Shown here in pieces: positions 18,096 to 26,020 of a stretch of DNA of 64,000 nucleotides; within the stretch, counting starts at the first letter, position 1, and every line of letters begins with the position of its first letter. Location of the stretch: contig NZ_CP144375.1 of the NCBI RefSeq assembly GCF_043575855.1, forward strand, positions 5,518,001 to 5,582,000, in the 5' to 3' direction. A program made the position numbers and the translations under genes. Below the pieces are notes generated by a model, which saw only the letters and a list, made by a program, of their open reading frames with translations, was not told the DNA's origin and searched no databases. Source of the stretch: Kutzneria buriramensis (GTDB lineage Bacteria > Actinomycetota > Actinomycetes > Mycobacteriales > Pseudonocardiaceae).

Positions 18096-18976
18096 CAGGC
18101 TTTCTGAACCGCGTGGCCGCCGAACTGGTTGCGCAGCGCCGCGACGGCCCGCATCGCCGGCGAGTCGTCCTGGCGGGAGGCGAACCGGGCGAACAGCGCG
18201 GCGGAGATCACCGGCGCCGGCACCGAGTGGTTGATCGCCTCCTCGACGGTCCACCGGCCCTCACCGGAGTCCTCCACGTAGCCGCGCAGGTCGTCCAGCT
18301 CGGGGTCGGAGTCCAGGGCGCGGACCAGCAGGTCGAGCAGCCACGACCGGACCACGGTGCCGCGCTGCCAGGCCTTGATCGTCGCCGGCACGTCCGTCAC
18401 CAGCTCGGACGCCTCCAGCAGCTCGAAGCCCTCGGCGTAGGCCTGCATCAGGCCGTACTCGATGCCGTTGTGCACCATCTTCGAGAAGTGGCCGGCGCCG
18501 ACCGGGCCGGCGTGCGCGAAGCCCTCCTCGCGCGGGCCCTCCGGGCGGAGCGCGTCGAAGATCGGCATTGCGTGCTCGACGTGCTTCTTGTCGCCGCCGA
18601 CCATCAGGCCGTAGCCGACGTCCAGACCCCAGACGCCGCCGGACACGCCGCAGTCGAGATAGCCGATGCCCTTGGTGTCCAGGTGCGCGGCGTTGGCCGA
18701 GTCGTCGGTGAACCGCGAGTTGCCGCCGTCGATCACGAGGTCGCCCTCGGACAGCAGCTCGCCGAGCTGCTGCACCGTCTGCCGGGTCGGGTCGCCGGAC
18801 GGCACCATGATCCACACTGTCCGCGGCGCCTCCAGCGCGCCGACCAGGTCGGCCAGGCTGGCGACGTCGGTGACGTCCGGGTTGCGGTCGTAGCCCACCA
18901 CCTCGTGGCCGGCCTTGCGCAACCGCTCCCGCATGTTGAAGCCCATCTTGCCCAGGCCGATGAGTCCGAGCTGCAC
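18095..18976 (-). CDS. gnd: 6-phosphogluconate dehydrogenase, short decarboxylating type
   Basis: Oxidises 6-phosphogluconate to ribulose 5-phosphate with release of CO2. The 293-aa length is that of the short GndA class. The nucleotide fold starts with GLIGLGKMGFNM; substrate segments are DGGNSRFTDD, GVSGGVWGLDVGYGLMVGG and the catalytic KMVHNGIEYGLMQAYAEG (lysine and asparagine conserved). Its place between dnaN and recF is conserved in actinobacteria and is metabolically unexplained. It starts 37 bp after dnaN and is coupled to recF. Confidence 0.96.
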   Translation of the reverse strand: MQLGLIGLGKMGFNMRERLRKAGHEVVGYDRNPDVTDVASLADLVGALEAPRTVWIMVPSGDPTRQTVQQLGELLSEGDLVIDGGNSRFTDDSANAAHLDTKGIGYLDCGVSGGVWGLDVGYGLMVGGDKKHVEHAMPIFDALRPEGPREEGFAHAGPVGAGHFSKMVHNGIEYGLMQAYAEGFELLEASELVTDVPATIKAWQRGTVVRSWLLDLLVRALDSDPELDDLRGYVEDSGEGRWTVEEAINHSVPAPVISAALFARFASRQDDSPAMRAVAALRNQFGGHAVQKA

Positions 18977-19013
18977 GATCGCGGTCCTCTCCTGTTACAG
19001 GCAGCGAGCTGGG

Positions 19014-20150
19014 TCAGCCGGGCAGGCGCACCGGCATCAGCAGGTAGAGGTAGCCCTCCACCACGCCTCCATCCTCGCCCACCGGCTTGATCAACGCGGG
19101 CCGGCTCGGTGTGGTGAACGACAAGTGGGCACGATCCGTGCGCACAGCCGCCAGGCCGTCGAGCAGATAGCCCGGGTTGAACGCGATCGTCACGGGCTCG
19201 CCGGTGAACTCGACCGGCAGCTCCTCCTCGGCGCTGCCCTCGTCGTCGCCGCCCGCGGACAGCCGCAGGCCGCCGTCGCTGAACTCCAGCCGGACCTGGG
19301 TGCCGCGCTCGGCCACCAGCGAGACTCGCTTGATCGCGTCCTGGAGCGAGGACACGTCGATGATCGCAGCCGCGTTGTGCTCAGCGGGCAGAAGTTGCCG
19401 GTACTTCGGGAATTCGGCATCCAGAAGTCGACTGGTGGTTCGCCGCCCGGTGCCCGACAGGCCGAGCAGGCCGTCGCCGGAGGCCAGCGAGAGCTCGACC
19501 GTCGAGCCGGCGCCGCCCAGCGTCTTGGCCGCGTCGGCCAGGTTGCGGGCCGGCACCAGGACCGCGGTGTCGACCTCGTCGGCCGGCTCCCAGTCGAACT
19601 CGCGCATCGCCAGCCGGAACCGGTCGGTGGCGACCAGGGTCAGCTTGCCGCCGTTGAACTCGACCCGGACACCGGTGAGCATCGGCAGCGTGTCGTCCTT
19701 GCCGGCGGCGACCGCGACCTGGCCGACCGCCTCGGCGAACACCTCGCCGGCCAGCGCGCCCGCCCGCTGCGGCATCGCCGGCAGCGCCGGGTAGTCCTCG
19801 ACCGGCATGGTCGGCAGGCTGAACTTGGCGCTGCCACACGTGATCGAGACGCGGGCGCCGTCGACGGCGATCTCCACCGGGTGGTTGGGCAGCGCCTTGG
19901 TGATGTCGGCGAGCAGTCGGCCGGAGACCAGGGTCTTGCCGCCGGCCGCGATCGTGGCCGGGACGCCGACCTGCGCCGAGACCTCGTAGTCGAAGCCCGA
20001 CACCGTCAACGCGTCGCCGGTGTCACCCTCGTCCGAGCCGGCGTCCAGTAGGACACCGCCGAGGACCGGGACCGGCGGCCTGGACGGCAGGCTTCGTGCG
20101 ACCCAGGCCACGGCGTCGGCTAGACCGTCGCGCTCGACGCGGATCTTCAT
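19014..20150 (-). CDS. dnaN: DNA polymerase III beta sliding clamp
   Basis: Ring-shaped processivity clamp (378 aa, three-domain monomer acting as dimer) that tethers DNA polymerase III and other replication proteins. ATG 20150 gives MKIRVERDGLADAVAWVARSLPSRPPVPVL, the standard start, with GGAAAGGA seven nt upstream. The C-terminus ends YLYLLMPVRLPG, which forms the partner-binding pocket in the family. It is first in the leftward dnaN-gnd-recF-dciA group and flanks oriC. Confidence 0.99.
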   Translation of the reverse strand: MKIRVERDGLADAVAWVARSLPSRPPVPVLGGVLLDAGSDEGDTGDALTVSGFDYEVSAQVGVPATIAAGGKTLVSGRLLADITKALPNHPVEIAVDGARVSITCGSAKFSLPTMPVEDYPALPAMPQRAGALAGEVFAEAVGQVAVAAGKDDTLPMLTGVRVEFNGGKLTLVATDRFRLAMREFDWEPADEVDTAVLVPARNLADAAKTLGGAGSTVELSLASGDGLLGLSGTGRRTTSRLLDAEFPKYRQLLPAEHNAAAIIDVSSLQDAIKRVSLVAERGTQVRLEFSDGGLRLSAGGDDEGSAEEELPVEFTGEPVTIAFNPGYLLDGLAAVRTDRAHLSFTTPSRPALIKPVGEDGGVVEGYLYLLMPVRLPG

Positions 20151-20330
20151 GAGGGCGTCCTTTCCTTCGGCACGACCGTGGTCGTCCCCGTGTCGTCCGG
20201 GCTCGGCACACGACCGGGTCCTAGGGGAGCCCAACGGTAGAGCGTGCGGGGCCGCTTCGTCATGTCGGGGCTTCCCGTCGCGAACCGGCGCTGTCCCCAA
20301 CTTCGGCCACCCCCTGTTTTTCTTCTTTTC

Positions 20331-20346
20331 ATCTCTTCGAAGAGAT
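20331..20346. repeat. Perfect 16-bp palindrome in the T-rich part of oriC
   Basis: ATCTCTTCGAAGAGAT is self-complementary over its full length. It follows a T-rich run (20316-20330) that is the most AT-rich stretch in the region and is a candidate for the DNA unwinding element. Confidence 0.7.
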
Positions 20347-20377
20347 ATCCAGTAACAGCAGTAAGGGGTGTGGATTG

Positions 20378-20611
20378 TGTGGACAACCGGGGTTTGCGCT
20401 GTTCAGGTGATGGCCGGGGGTGTGGGCAAGTACCCCGGGTGACCGGTGGACAACTCGGGGACCCCGTGGACAACTTCCCGGCTGCTCCGAACGGTCCACA
20501 GATCGGCGAAGTTGTCCACACATCCATCCCCAGATGTGGGCTGGTCCGTCCCCAGGTGTTGCACAGGGTGAAAGTGGCCCAGGTCTCCCCGATGTGGGTG
20601 ACTGTGGACAA
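20378..20611. promoter_or_regulatory. DnaA-box cluster of oriC
   Basis: Perfect boxes at 20378-20386 (TGTGGACAA), 20512-20520 (TTGTCCACA) and 20603-20611 (TGTGGACAA). One-mismatch boxes at 20421-20429 (TGTGGGCAA), 20445-20453 (GGTGGACAA) and 20465-20473 (CGTGGACAA). A weaker CGGTCCACA lies at 20492-20500. All but 20512 and 20492 point the same way. Confidence 0.92.
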
Positions 20612-21180
20612 CTTTTCTGGGAGCCGGGGCTGATCGGGCACCCCGGCCCGCCAGAAAAGTTCATCGACCGGGGGTTGCGGACGGCGGGGTCGACGGCCGG
20701 CGACGGGTCGCGTCGTCGCCAAGATCACGATGCCGCACGCAGGTCGCGGCGCCTTTCTGAGGGGGCCGGCGGGCCGATCCGGCGGTCGGCCAGAAAGCTC
20801 CGGCCGGCGCGAGGCGAGGGTGGGGACCCCGGGGCGCGGCCACCGACCTTTCTGACGGGACGGGTGGCGGGGCCGGGACGGTTCTCAGAAAGTTCGCCCG
20901 GACCCACGGGCCGCCGATCGGCGCGCACTTTTCTGGTCGAGGCGGCAGACCGGGGCGCGGCGCCGAGCAGAAAGGCGCCGGTCGCGTTCCCTGAGAAAGG
21001 TGCCGGTCGGCCCGTCGATGGGCGGGGCGGCGCGCGGAGGGGCCGACCGAAGCAAGGGGTTTCTCACCGGGTCGGGTGACGCTGTCGAGGGCGCGGTGAG
21101 AAAGATGCGTCGCCGATCGGCCGTCGGCCGGCTGGTTTCTCACCGTGCTCGGCGGCGGACCGGGGTGGTCGGTGAGAAAG
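20610..21180. repeat. Array of six TTTCT/AGAAA inverted repeats with constant spacing
   Basis: Half-site centres (TTTCT then AGAAA) lie at 20616/20655, 20756/20794, 20851/20889, 20932/20971, 21062/21101 and 21138/21177, so the spacing is 38 or 39 bp in every pair. One orphan AGAAA lies at 20994-20998. The first pair has 11-bp perfect arms (20610-20620 with 20651-20661). The last two pairs share the 10-bp arm TTTCTCACCG with its exact complement. The first four have TTTCTG instead. The DNA between the arms differs from pair to pair. The first arm touches the last perfect DnaA box. Confidence 0.85.
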
Positions 21181-21260
21181 GAGTCGGCGTCGCGGGCCAA
21201 GGGCCGGACAGCCGCGAGCGGCCCGCCGAAAGTCGGGGGCCGCTCAGGGGCGAAACGGGG

Positions 21261-22814
21261 TCAGGCGCGGGCGCGCTGCTTGATGCGGGAGGTCAGCTCC
21301 TGCACCTGGTCGTAGATGCGCCGGCGCTCGGCCATCTCCTTGCGGATCTTCTTGTCCGCGTGCATGACCGTGGTGTGGTCGCGGCCGCCGAAGGTCTGCC
21401 CGATCTTGGGCAGCGACAGGTCGGTCAGCTCGCGGCACAGGTACATGGAGATCTGCCGGGCCTGGGCCAGCGCCTTGGTCTTGCCCGGCCCGCACAGGTC
21501 GTCGATCGTCACGCCGAAGAACTCGGCGGTCACGGCCATGATGGTCGGTGCGGTGATCTCGGGGGCGTGCGAGTCCGGGATCAGGTCCCGCAGCACGATC
21601 TCGGCCAGCTGCACGTCCACCGGCTGCCGGTTCAGCGACGCGAACGCGGTCACCCGGATCAGCGCGCCCTCCAGCTCCCGGATGTTGCGCTCGATCCGGG
21701 CGGCGATGAACTCCAGCACCTCTGCCGGCGCGGCCAGCCGGTCCTGCGCGGCCTTCTTGCGCAGGATGGCGATCCGGGTCTCCAGCTCGGGCGGCTGGAT
21801 GTCGGTGATCAGGCCCCACTCGAACCGGGTGCGCAGGCGGTCCTCCAGGGTCTCCAGCCGTTTCGGCGGCCGGTCGGAGGACACCACGATCTGCTTGTTC
21901 GAGTTGTGCAGCGTGTTGAAGGTGTGGAAGAACTCCTCCTGCGTGCCTTCCTTGCCCTCCAGGAACTGGATGTCGTCGACGAGCAGCACGTCGATGTCCC
22001 GGTAGCGGCGCTGGAAGGCGATCTTGCGGTCGTCCCGCAGGGAGTTGATGAAGTCGTTGGTGAACTCCTCGGTGGACACGTAGCGCACCCGCATCCCCGG
22101 GAACAGCCGCTGGGCGTAGTGCCCGACGGCGTGCAGCAGGTGGGTCTTGCCCAGGCCGGACTCGCCCCAGATGAACAGCGGGTTGTACGCGCGGGCCGGC
22201 GCCTCGGCCACCGCCACCGCGGCGGCGTGGGCGAACCGGTTGGACGCGCCGATGACGAACGTGTCGAACGTGTACTTCTCGTTGAGCCGGGTCTGCGAGT
22301 TGGTCTGGCTCGGCTGCGCGGCCGGCGGCCCGCTGAACGTCGGCCAGATCTCGTGCACGGTGGCCAGCGCCTCGCGCTCCTCGTCCACCTCGTCCTCGGA
22401 TTCGCCGTCCTCGGACACGGTGATCGCCGCCATCGGCGCGGTCTGCTCCGCGGGCGCGACGGCCGGCGGGCGCGGCGTGGGGTTGGTGAGGAGCGGCATC
22501 GGCTGCGGGGCGGGGGGCGGCGGCGGGCCGGGGGTGGCGGTGCGTGGCACCACGGTGTCGACCTTGACGGCCAGTGACACCGGGCGGCCCAGTCGCCGGG
22601 ACAGCGCGGCGGTGATCGGATCGCGCAGCGCCCGCTCGATGGCTTCCTTGGCGAAGTCGCTCGGCGCGCCGAGCAGGACCGTGCCGTCCAGCAGCCCGAT
22701 CGGCCGAGTCACCCGCATCCAGGCGCGCTGTAGGGAGGACAGGGCCCCCGCGGCGAGCAGTTCCTGGACGACCTGGTCCCACACCTGACCGAGGTTGGTC
22801 TGGTCGTCGGACAC
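21261..22814 (-). CDS. dnaA: Chromosomal replication initiator protein DnaA
   Basis: AAA+ initiator (517 aa) that binds DnaA boxes, melts oriC and recruits helicase. Domain I is about 1-85, with an acidic/proline-rich domain II (about 95-175). Domain III has Walker A GESGLGKTHLLHAVGHYAQ and Walker B VLLVDDIQFLEGK. Domain IV ends with the box-recognition motif GGRDHTTVMHADKKI. GTG 22814 gives VSDDQTNLGQVWDQVVQELL, the usual actinobacterial N-terminus, with GGGGAGGGGAG upstream. It reads towards oriC and dnaN. DnaA boxes 110-130 bp upstream suggest autoregulation. Confidence 0.99.
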   Translation of the reverse strand: MSDDQTNLGQVWDQVVQELLAAGALSSLQRAWMRVTRPIGLLDGTVLLGAPSDFAKEAIERALRDPITAALSRRLGRPVSLAVKVDTVVPRTATPGPPPPPAPQPMPLLTNPTPRPPAVAPAEQTAPMAAITVSEDGESEDEVDEEREALATVHEIWPTFSGPPAAQPSQTNSQTRLNEKYTFDTFVIGASNRFAHAAAVAVAEAPARAYNPLFIWGESGLGKTHLLHAVGHYAQRLFPGMRVRYVSTEEFTNDFINSLRDDRKIAFQRRYRDIDVLLVDDIQFLEGKEGTQEEFFHTFNTLHNSNKQIVVSSDRPPKRLETLEDRLRTRFEWGLITDIQPPELETRIAILRKKAAQDRLAAPAEVLEFIAARIERNIRELEGALIRVTAFASLNRQPVDVQLAEIVLRDLIPDSHAPEITAPTIMAVTAEFFGVTIDDLCGPGKTKALAQARQISMYLCRELTDLSLPKIGQTFGGRDHTTVMHADKKIRKEMAERRRIYDQVQELTSRIKQRARA

Positions 22815-22923
22815 GTCCCTGCTCCCCTCCCCTCGCCTGATCCGCTCACGCCGGGGTCGGCCGGCGAATGCGCAGCAGCCCCAGATCGTCACGTCCGGTG
22901 GTGTCGTGGACGTCGGGACCGTG

Positions 22924-22959
22924 TAGTCCACAGGTTGTCCACAACTGTGCACGAAGGTA
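22924..22959 (-). promoter_or_regulatory. dnaA promoter region with DnaA boxes
   Basis: A perfect DnaA box TTGTCCACA (22935-22943) and a one-mismatch box TAGTCCACA (22924-22932) lie next to a minus-strand -10-like TACCTT (22954-22959). If that -10 is real, the boxes cover the transcription start, which would give DnaA autorepression. The -35 is weak. Confidence 0.55.
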
Positions 22960-23180
22960 CGCCGGGACACTTCGGCGCCTCGCACTGGGTCTGGCCAGCG
23001 ACGGGGTCCGGGTTCCGTGCGGACGGCTCGGCGCCACGTGTCGGGAGCCTCGGGCTGGTCCCGAGTCAAAACCGCGGAGGAGCACGCTAACAAGGCGTGG
23101 CAGCCGCCACAAGACGAACCTGCCGGTCACTCCCCCACCGTGACCCGTCTGTCGCCTGATGGGGTGGTGGAGGGGCCGAT

Positions 23181-23209
23181 TTGAGAACCGGCGCTCGGCT
23201 GCGTACCCT
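23181..23209 (+). promoter_or_regulatory. Promoter of the rpmH-rnpA operon
   Basis: TTGAGA (23181-23186), a 17-bp spacer and TACCCT (23204-23209), close to the vegetative sigma consensus. It would give a leader of roughly 170 nt before rpmH. Confidence 0.6.
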
Positions 23210-23384
23210 CGAAAGGTCTCCCGCTGGTAGCGGGCGTCTTCGCGCGCCCGTGCCACTGAGTGTCGGAACGTGATCCGGCGCCCACGACTCTCGTCCGGAC
23301 AGGCCGTTGCACTGCGGCGACCGCGCGAGTCGCGGCAGGGGACACCACCAGACCTGCTTGCAGTGAGCACCGGGAGACCCAGAA

Positions 23385-23528
23385 GTGAGCAAGGGTAAGC
23401 GCACCTTCCAGCCCAACAACCGTCGTCGCGCCAAGACCCACGGGTTCCGGCTGCGGATGCGTACCCGCGCGGGTCGCGCGATCCTGGCTGCCCGCCGGGG
23501 CAAGGGCCGCGCCCGCCTCTCGGCCTGA
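23385..23528 (+). CDS. rpmH: 50S ribosomal protein L34
   Basis: Small very basic ribosomal protein of 47 aa reading MSKGKRTFQPNNRRRAKTHG at its start, then FRLRMRTRAGRAILAARRGKG and RARLSA, the standard L34 sequence. GTG start at 23385. It is the first gene of the conserved rpmH-rnpA-yidD-yidC-khpB operon and lies divergent from dnaA, as in most bacteria. Its length explains why gene finders with a length cutoff miss it. Confidence 0.98.
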   Translation: MSKGKRTFQPNNRRRAKTHGFRLRMRTRAGRAILAARRGKGRARLSA

Positions 23529-23540
23529 CCCTGACGCGCC

Positions 23541-23927
23541 GTGCTCCCCGCGGCCGCCCGGCTGACCAGTGGCCAGGACTTCGGCCTGGTCGTCCGTCGG
23601 GGTCGCCGAGCCGGCAGACCCCGGCTCGTCATGCATGCCCTGACGAGCTCGGCGGACATCTCAGCACCGACGTCGCCCACCCGGACCGAGCCCGCTCGGA
23701 CCAGGGTGGGCTTCGTCGTGAGCAAGGCCGTCGGCAACTCGGTGGTGCGCCACCGGGTCAGCCGGCGGTTGCGTCACCAGATGGCGGAGCGACTCGGGCA
23801 GCTGCCGGCCGGTACGGCGATGGTGGTGCGGGCGCTGGCGCCCGCCGCCACCGCGACCAGTGCCGAGCTCGGCCGTGACCTGGACGCCGCGCTGCGCCGC
23901 CTCGGCCTGACGGGAGGTGCCTCGTGA
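23541..23927 (+). CDS. rnpA: Ribonuclease P protein component
   Basis: Basic protein (128 aa) that assists the RNase P RNA in removing 5' leaders from tRNA precursors. The RNR-type motif is seen as RTRVGFVVSKAVGNSVVRHRVSRRLRH. GTG start at 23541, 12 bp after rpmH. The stop overlaps the yidD start by 4 nt (GTGA). Confidence 0.97.
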   Translation: MLPAAARLTSGQDFGLVVRRGRRAGRPRLVMHALTSSADISAPTSPTRTEPARTRVGFVVSKAVGNSVVRHRVSRRLRHQMAERLGQLPAGTAMVVRALAPAATATSAELGRDLDAALRRLGLTGGAS

Positions 23928-24190
23928 CCGTCGCGGCGAAGGTGCTGGTGGCCCCGATCCGGGTGTATCAGCGGTGGATCTCCCCGCTGTTCCCCCCGAG
24001 CTGTCGCTTCTACCCGAGCTGTAGTGCTTACGCGGTGGAGGCGCTGACCGTCCATGGCGCGGTGCGTGGCAGCTGGCTGACCGTGCGTCGGCTGCTGCGC
24101 TGCGGGCCCTGGCATCCTGGAGGCTTGGACCCGGTGCCGCCACGGCAGCCGCGGACCGGAGCCAGTTCCAACACCGCTGCCGAGGAGTAG
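23924..24190 (+). CDS. yidD: Membrane protein insertion efficiency factor YidD
   Basis: Small amphipathic membrane-associated protein (88 aa) that assists YidC-dependent insertion. The family core IRVYQRWISPLFPPSCRFYPSCSAYAVEAL with its three conserved cysteines is complete, followed by GSWLTVRRLLRCGPWHPGGLDPVP. Translationally coupled to rnpA and 4 bp upstream of yidC. Confidence 0.97.
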   Translation: MTVAAKVLVAPIRVYQRWISPLFPPSCRFYPSCSAYAVEALTVHGAVRGSWLTVRRLLRCGPWHPGGLDPVPPRQPRTGASSNTAAEE

Positions 24191-24194
24191 CTCA

Positions 24195-25286
24195 GTGCTC
24201 AACTTCATCTATTACCCCGTGTCGGGGATCTTGTGGGTGTGGCACAAGGTCTTCGGCTTCATTCTCGGCGACGGGTCCTTCGGCGGCGCGGCCAGCTGGG
24301 CGCTCTCGGTGGTGTTCCTCGTGTTCACCCTGCGCGTGATCCTCTTCAAGCCGTTCGTCGCGCAGGTCAAGTCGATGCGCAAGATGGCCGAGTTCCAGCC
24401 CGAGATCAAGAAGCTGCAGAAGAAGTACGCCAACGACAAGCAGAAGCTCGCGGCGGAGATGCAGAAGCTCCAGTCCGAGCACGGCGTTAACCCGCTGGCC
24501 GGCTGTCTGCCGGTGCTGCTGCAGGCGCCCGTCTTCATCGGCCTGAACCACGTGCTGCGGTCGTTCAACCGGCCGGGTCTGTCCTACGACCAGAACATCA
24601 AGATCGCCAACTACTGGCTGCCGCCCGACGACGTGAAGTCGTTCCTTCAGGCCCGACTGTTCGGCGCGCCGCTGTCCTCGTACATCGCGGACACCGACCT
24701 CGGCACCTTCGTGCCGCACGTGGACCGGCTGGACGTCATCCTGGTCTCGATCCCGCTGATGATCGTCGCCAGCATCGCGACCCACCTGACCGCCCGGCAC
24801 AACGTGGCCCGGCAGACCGCCGCGGTGACCGCGAACCCGCAGACCGCGATCATGAACAAGCTGACCCTGTACTTGTTCCCGCTCGGTGTGCTGGCGTTCG
24901 GCGCCTTCCTTCAGATCGGTCTGCTGTTCTACTGGCTGAGCAACAACGCGTGGACGCTCGGGCAGCAGTACCTCGTCTACCACCGCATCGACCGGGAAGA
25001 GGCGGAGGCGAAGCAGAAGAAGGTCGAGCAGCGCAACAACCTCGCCCCGAAGCCCGGACAGAAGCCGATGCAGCAGGTGCGCCGCCCGGCCAAGCCGCAG
25101 GACGCCGTCCCGGCGACCGACCCCTTGGACACGGTGGCCGACAAGGCGCCCGAGCAGAGCGACTCCAGCAGCAACGGGGCGAGCGCGCCGGCCGGCGGCG
25201 CCGTCAACGGCAGCGGTGAGTCGACCAAGATCCCCGGTCTGGCCCCGGACCGAGCCCGTAAGAAGCAGAGCCGGAAGCGTCGCTGA
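24195..25286 (+). CDS. yidC: Membrane protein insertase YidC
   Basis: Oxa1/YidC insertase (363 aa) that inserts and folds membrane proteins alone or with Sec. The short N-terminus MLNFIYYPVSGILWVWHKVF and five-helix core are of the Gram-positive type. The cytoplasmic hairpin with FQPEIKKLQKKYANDKQKL and the segment GCLPVLLQAPVFIGL are diagnostic. The C-terminal 90 residues are basic and low-complexity, ending in RKKQSRKRR, suited to ribosome contact. Between yidD and khpB in the conserved operon. Confidence 0.97.
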   Translation: MLNFIYYPVSGILWVWHKVFGFILGDGSFGGAASWALSVVFLVFTLRVILFKPFVAQVKSMRKMAEFQPEIKKLQKKYANDKQKLAAEMQKLQSEHGVNPLAGCLPVLLQAPVFIGLNHVLRSFNRPGLSYDQNIKIANYWLPPDDVKSFLQARLFGAPLSSYIADTDLGTFVPHVDRLDVILVSIPLMIVASIATHLTARHNVARQTAAVTANPQTAIMNKLTLYLFPLGVLAFGAFLQIGLLFYWLSNNAWTLGQQYLVYHRIDREEAEAKQKKVEQRNNLAPKPGQKPMQQVRRPAKPQDAVPATDPLDTVADKAPEQSDSSSNGASAPAGGAVNGSGESTKIPGLAPDRARKKQSRKRR

Positions 25287-25314
25287 GGCCGAGCTTTTCT
25301 GGAGAGGAGAGAAC

Positions 25315-25851
25315 GTGTCGGAGACGGTGCAGGCGGCCGATGCCGACCAGGAGGAGACGACCGAGGAGCGGTCGTCGGCCAGCACCGAGGATCTGCTCGT
25401 CCAGGAGGGCGACATCGCCGGTGACTACCTGGAGCAGTTGCTGGACGTCCTCGACTACGACGGCGACATCGACCTGGATGTCGAGGCCGGCCGCGCGATC
25501 GTGAGCATCGACGGCGGCGAGGAGTTGGAGAAGCTCGTCGGCCAGCGCGGCACCGTGCTGGAGGCGCTTCAGGAGCTGACCCGGCTCGCGGTCCAGCAGG
25601 AGACCGGCGTGCGGAGCCGGCTGATGCTGGACATCGCTCAGTGGCGGGAGGGTCGCCGGACCGAGCTCCGTGAGCTCGGCAAGTCGGCGGCCGAGAAGGT
25701 GCTGTCCACCGGAGAGAAGGTGCGGCTCCAGCCGATGACCCCGTTCGAGCGCAAGGTGGTGCACGACGCGGTTGCCGCCGTGAAGGGCACCTACAGCGAG
25801 AGCGAGGGCGAGGAGCCTCAGCGTCGCGTGGTGGTCTTCAAGGAGCAGTAA
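25315..25851 (+). CDS. khpB: RNA-binding protein KhpB (Jag, SpoIIIJ-associated)
   Basis: KH-R3H protein of 178 aa that binds RNA and is linked to cell elongation control in Gram-positive bacteria. An acidic N-terminus of about 30 residues replaces the Jag_N domain of other lineages. The KH domain (about 45-115) contains EKLVGQRGTVLEALQELTRLAV. The R3H domain (about 120-178) ends with VVHDAVAAVKGTYSESEGEEPQRRVVVF. GTG 25315 has GGAGAGGAGAG just upstream. Last gene of the operon; a terminator containing parS follows 15 nt later. Confidence 0.95.
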   Translation: MSETVQAADADQEETTEERSSASTEDLLVQEGDIAGDYLEQLLDVLDYDGDIDLDVEAGRAIVSIDGGEELEKLVGQRGTVLEALQELTRLAVQQETGVRSRLMLDIAQWREGRRTELRELGKSAAEKVLSTGEKVRLQPMTPFERKVVHDAVAAVKGTYSESEGEEPQRRVVVFKEQ

Positions 25852-25866
25852 CTCGGCAGGATCGAC

Positions 25867-25903
25867 GCGCGGCCCGTTTCACGTGAAACGGGCCGCGCTT
25901 TTT
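25867..25903. terminator. khpB terminator whose stem contains a perfect parS site
   Basis: A perfect 32-bp palindrome (25867-25898) is followed by TTTTT, a rho-independent terminator for the rpmH-khpB operon. Its centre, 25876-25889, is GTTTCACGTGAAAC, the ParB-binding parS core. The two functions share the same bases. Confidence 0.92.
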
Positions 25904-25941
25904 GTGCCGCACGGCGACGCGTGGCGTCCGTTGGCCGCCGT

Positions 25942-25955
25942 GTTTCACGTGAAAC
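25942..25955. promoter_or_regulatory. parS site 2
   Basis: Perfect parS core GTTTCACGTGAAAC in the khpB-rsmG gap, preceded by T and followed by G. It is centred 66 bp from the parS in the terminator. Confidence 0.95.
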
Positions 25956-25985
25956 GGGGTCGTCAGGGAAGATGGGTCCGACATG

Positions 25986-25999
25986 GTTTCACGTGAAAC
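25986..25999. promoter_or_regulatory. parS site 3
   Basis: Perfect parS core GTTTCACGTGAAAC, 44 bp from site 2 and 21 bp before the rsmG start, so ParB bound here could also affect rsmG expression. Confidence 0.95.
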
Positions 26000-26020
26000 G
26001 TGCGGACGGATTGGGAGCGT

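Larger units (their letters stand above)
20151..21260. other. oriC: dnaN-dnaA intergenic region
   Basis: 1.1 kb without a credible gene, between dnaN and dnaA, the location of oriC in actinobacteria. It divides into two parts. Positions 20310-20611 hold a T-rich tract, a 16-bp palindrome and all the clear DnaA boxes. Positions 20610-21180 hold few or no DnaA boxes but six TTTCT inverted repeats of fixed spacing. The remainder up to the dnaA stop is plain GC-rich sequence. Confidence 0.93.
22815..23384. other. Divergent regulatory region of dnaA and rpmH
   Basis: 570 bp without a gene. The dnaA side holds two DnaA boxes and a -10-like site; the rpmH side holds a well-spaced promoter at 23181-23209. 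The stretch between (22960-23180) is GC-rich and I see no other clear element there. Confidence 0.8.

Noticed and set aside
20244..21200. Several open frames of 60-220 codons inside oriC
   Set aside because: They run across DnaA boxes and inverted repeats, have no family features and lack ribosome sites; the region is the origin.
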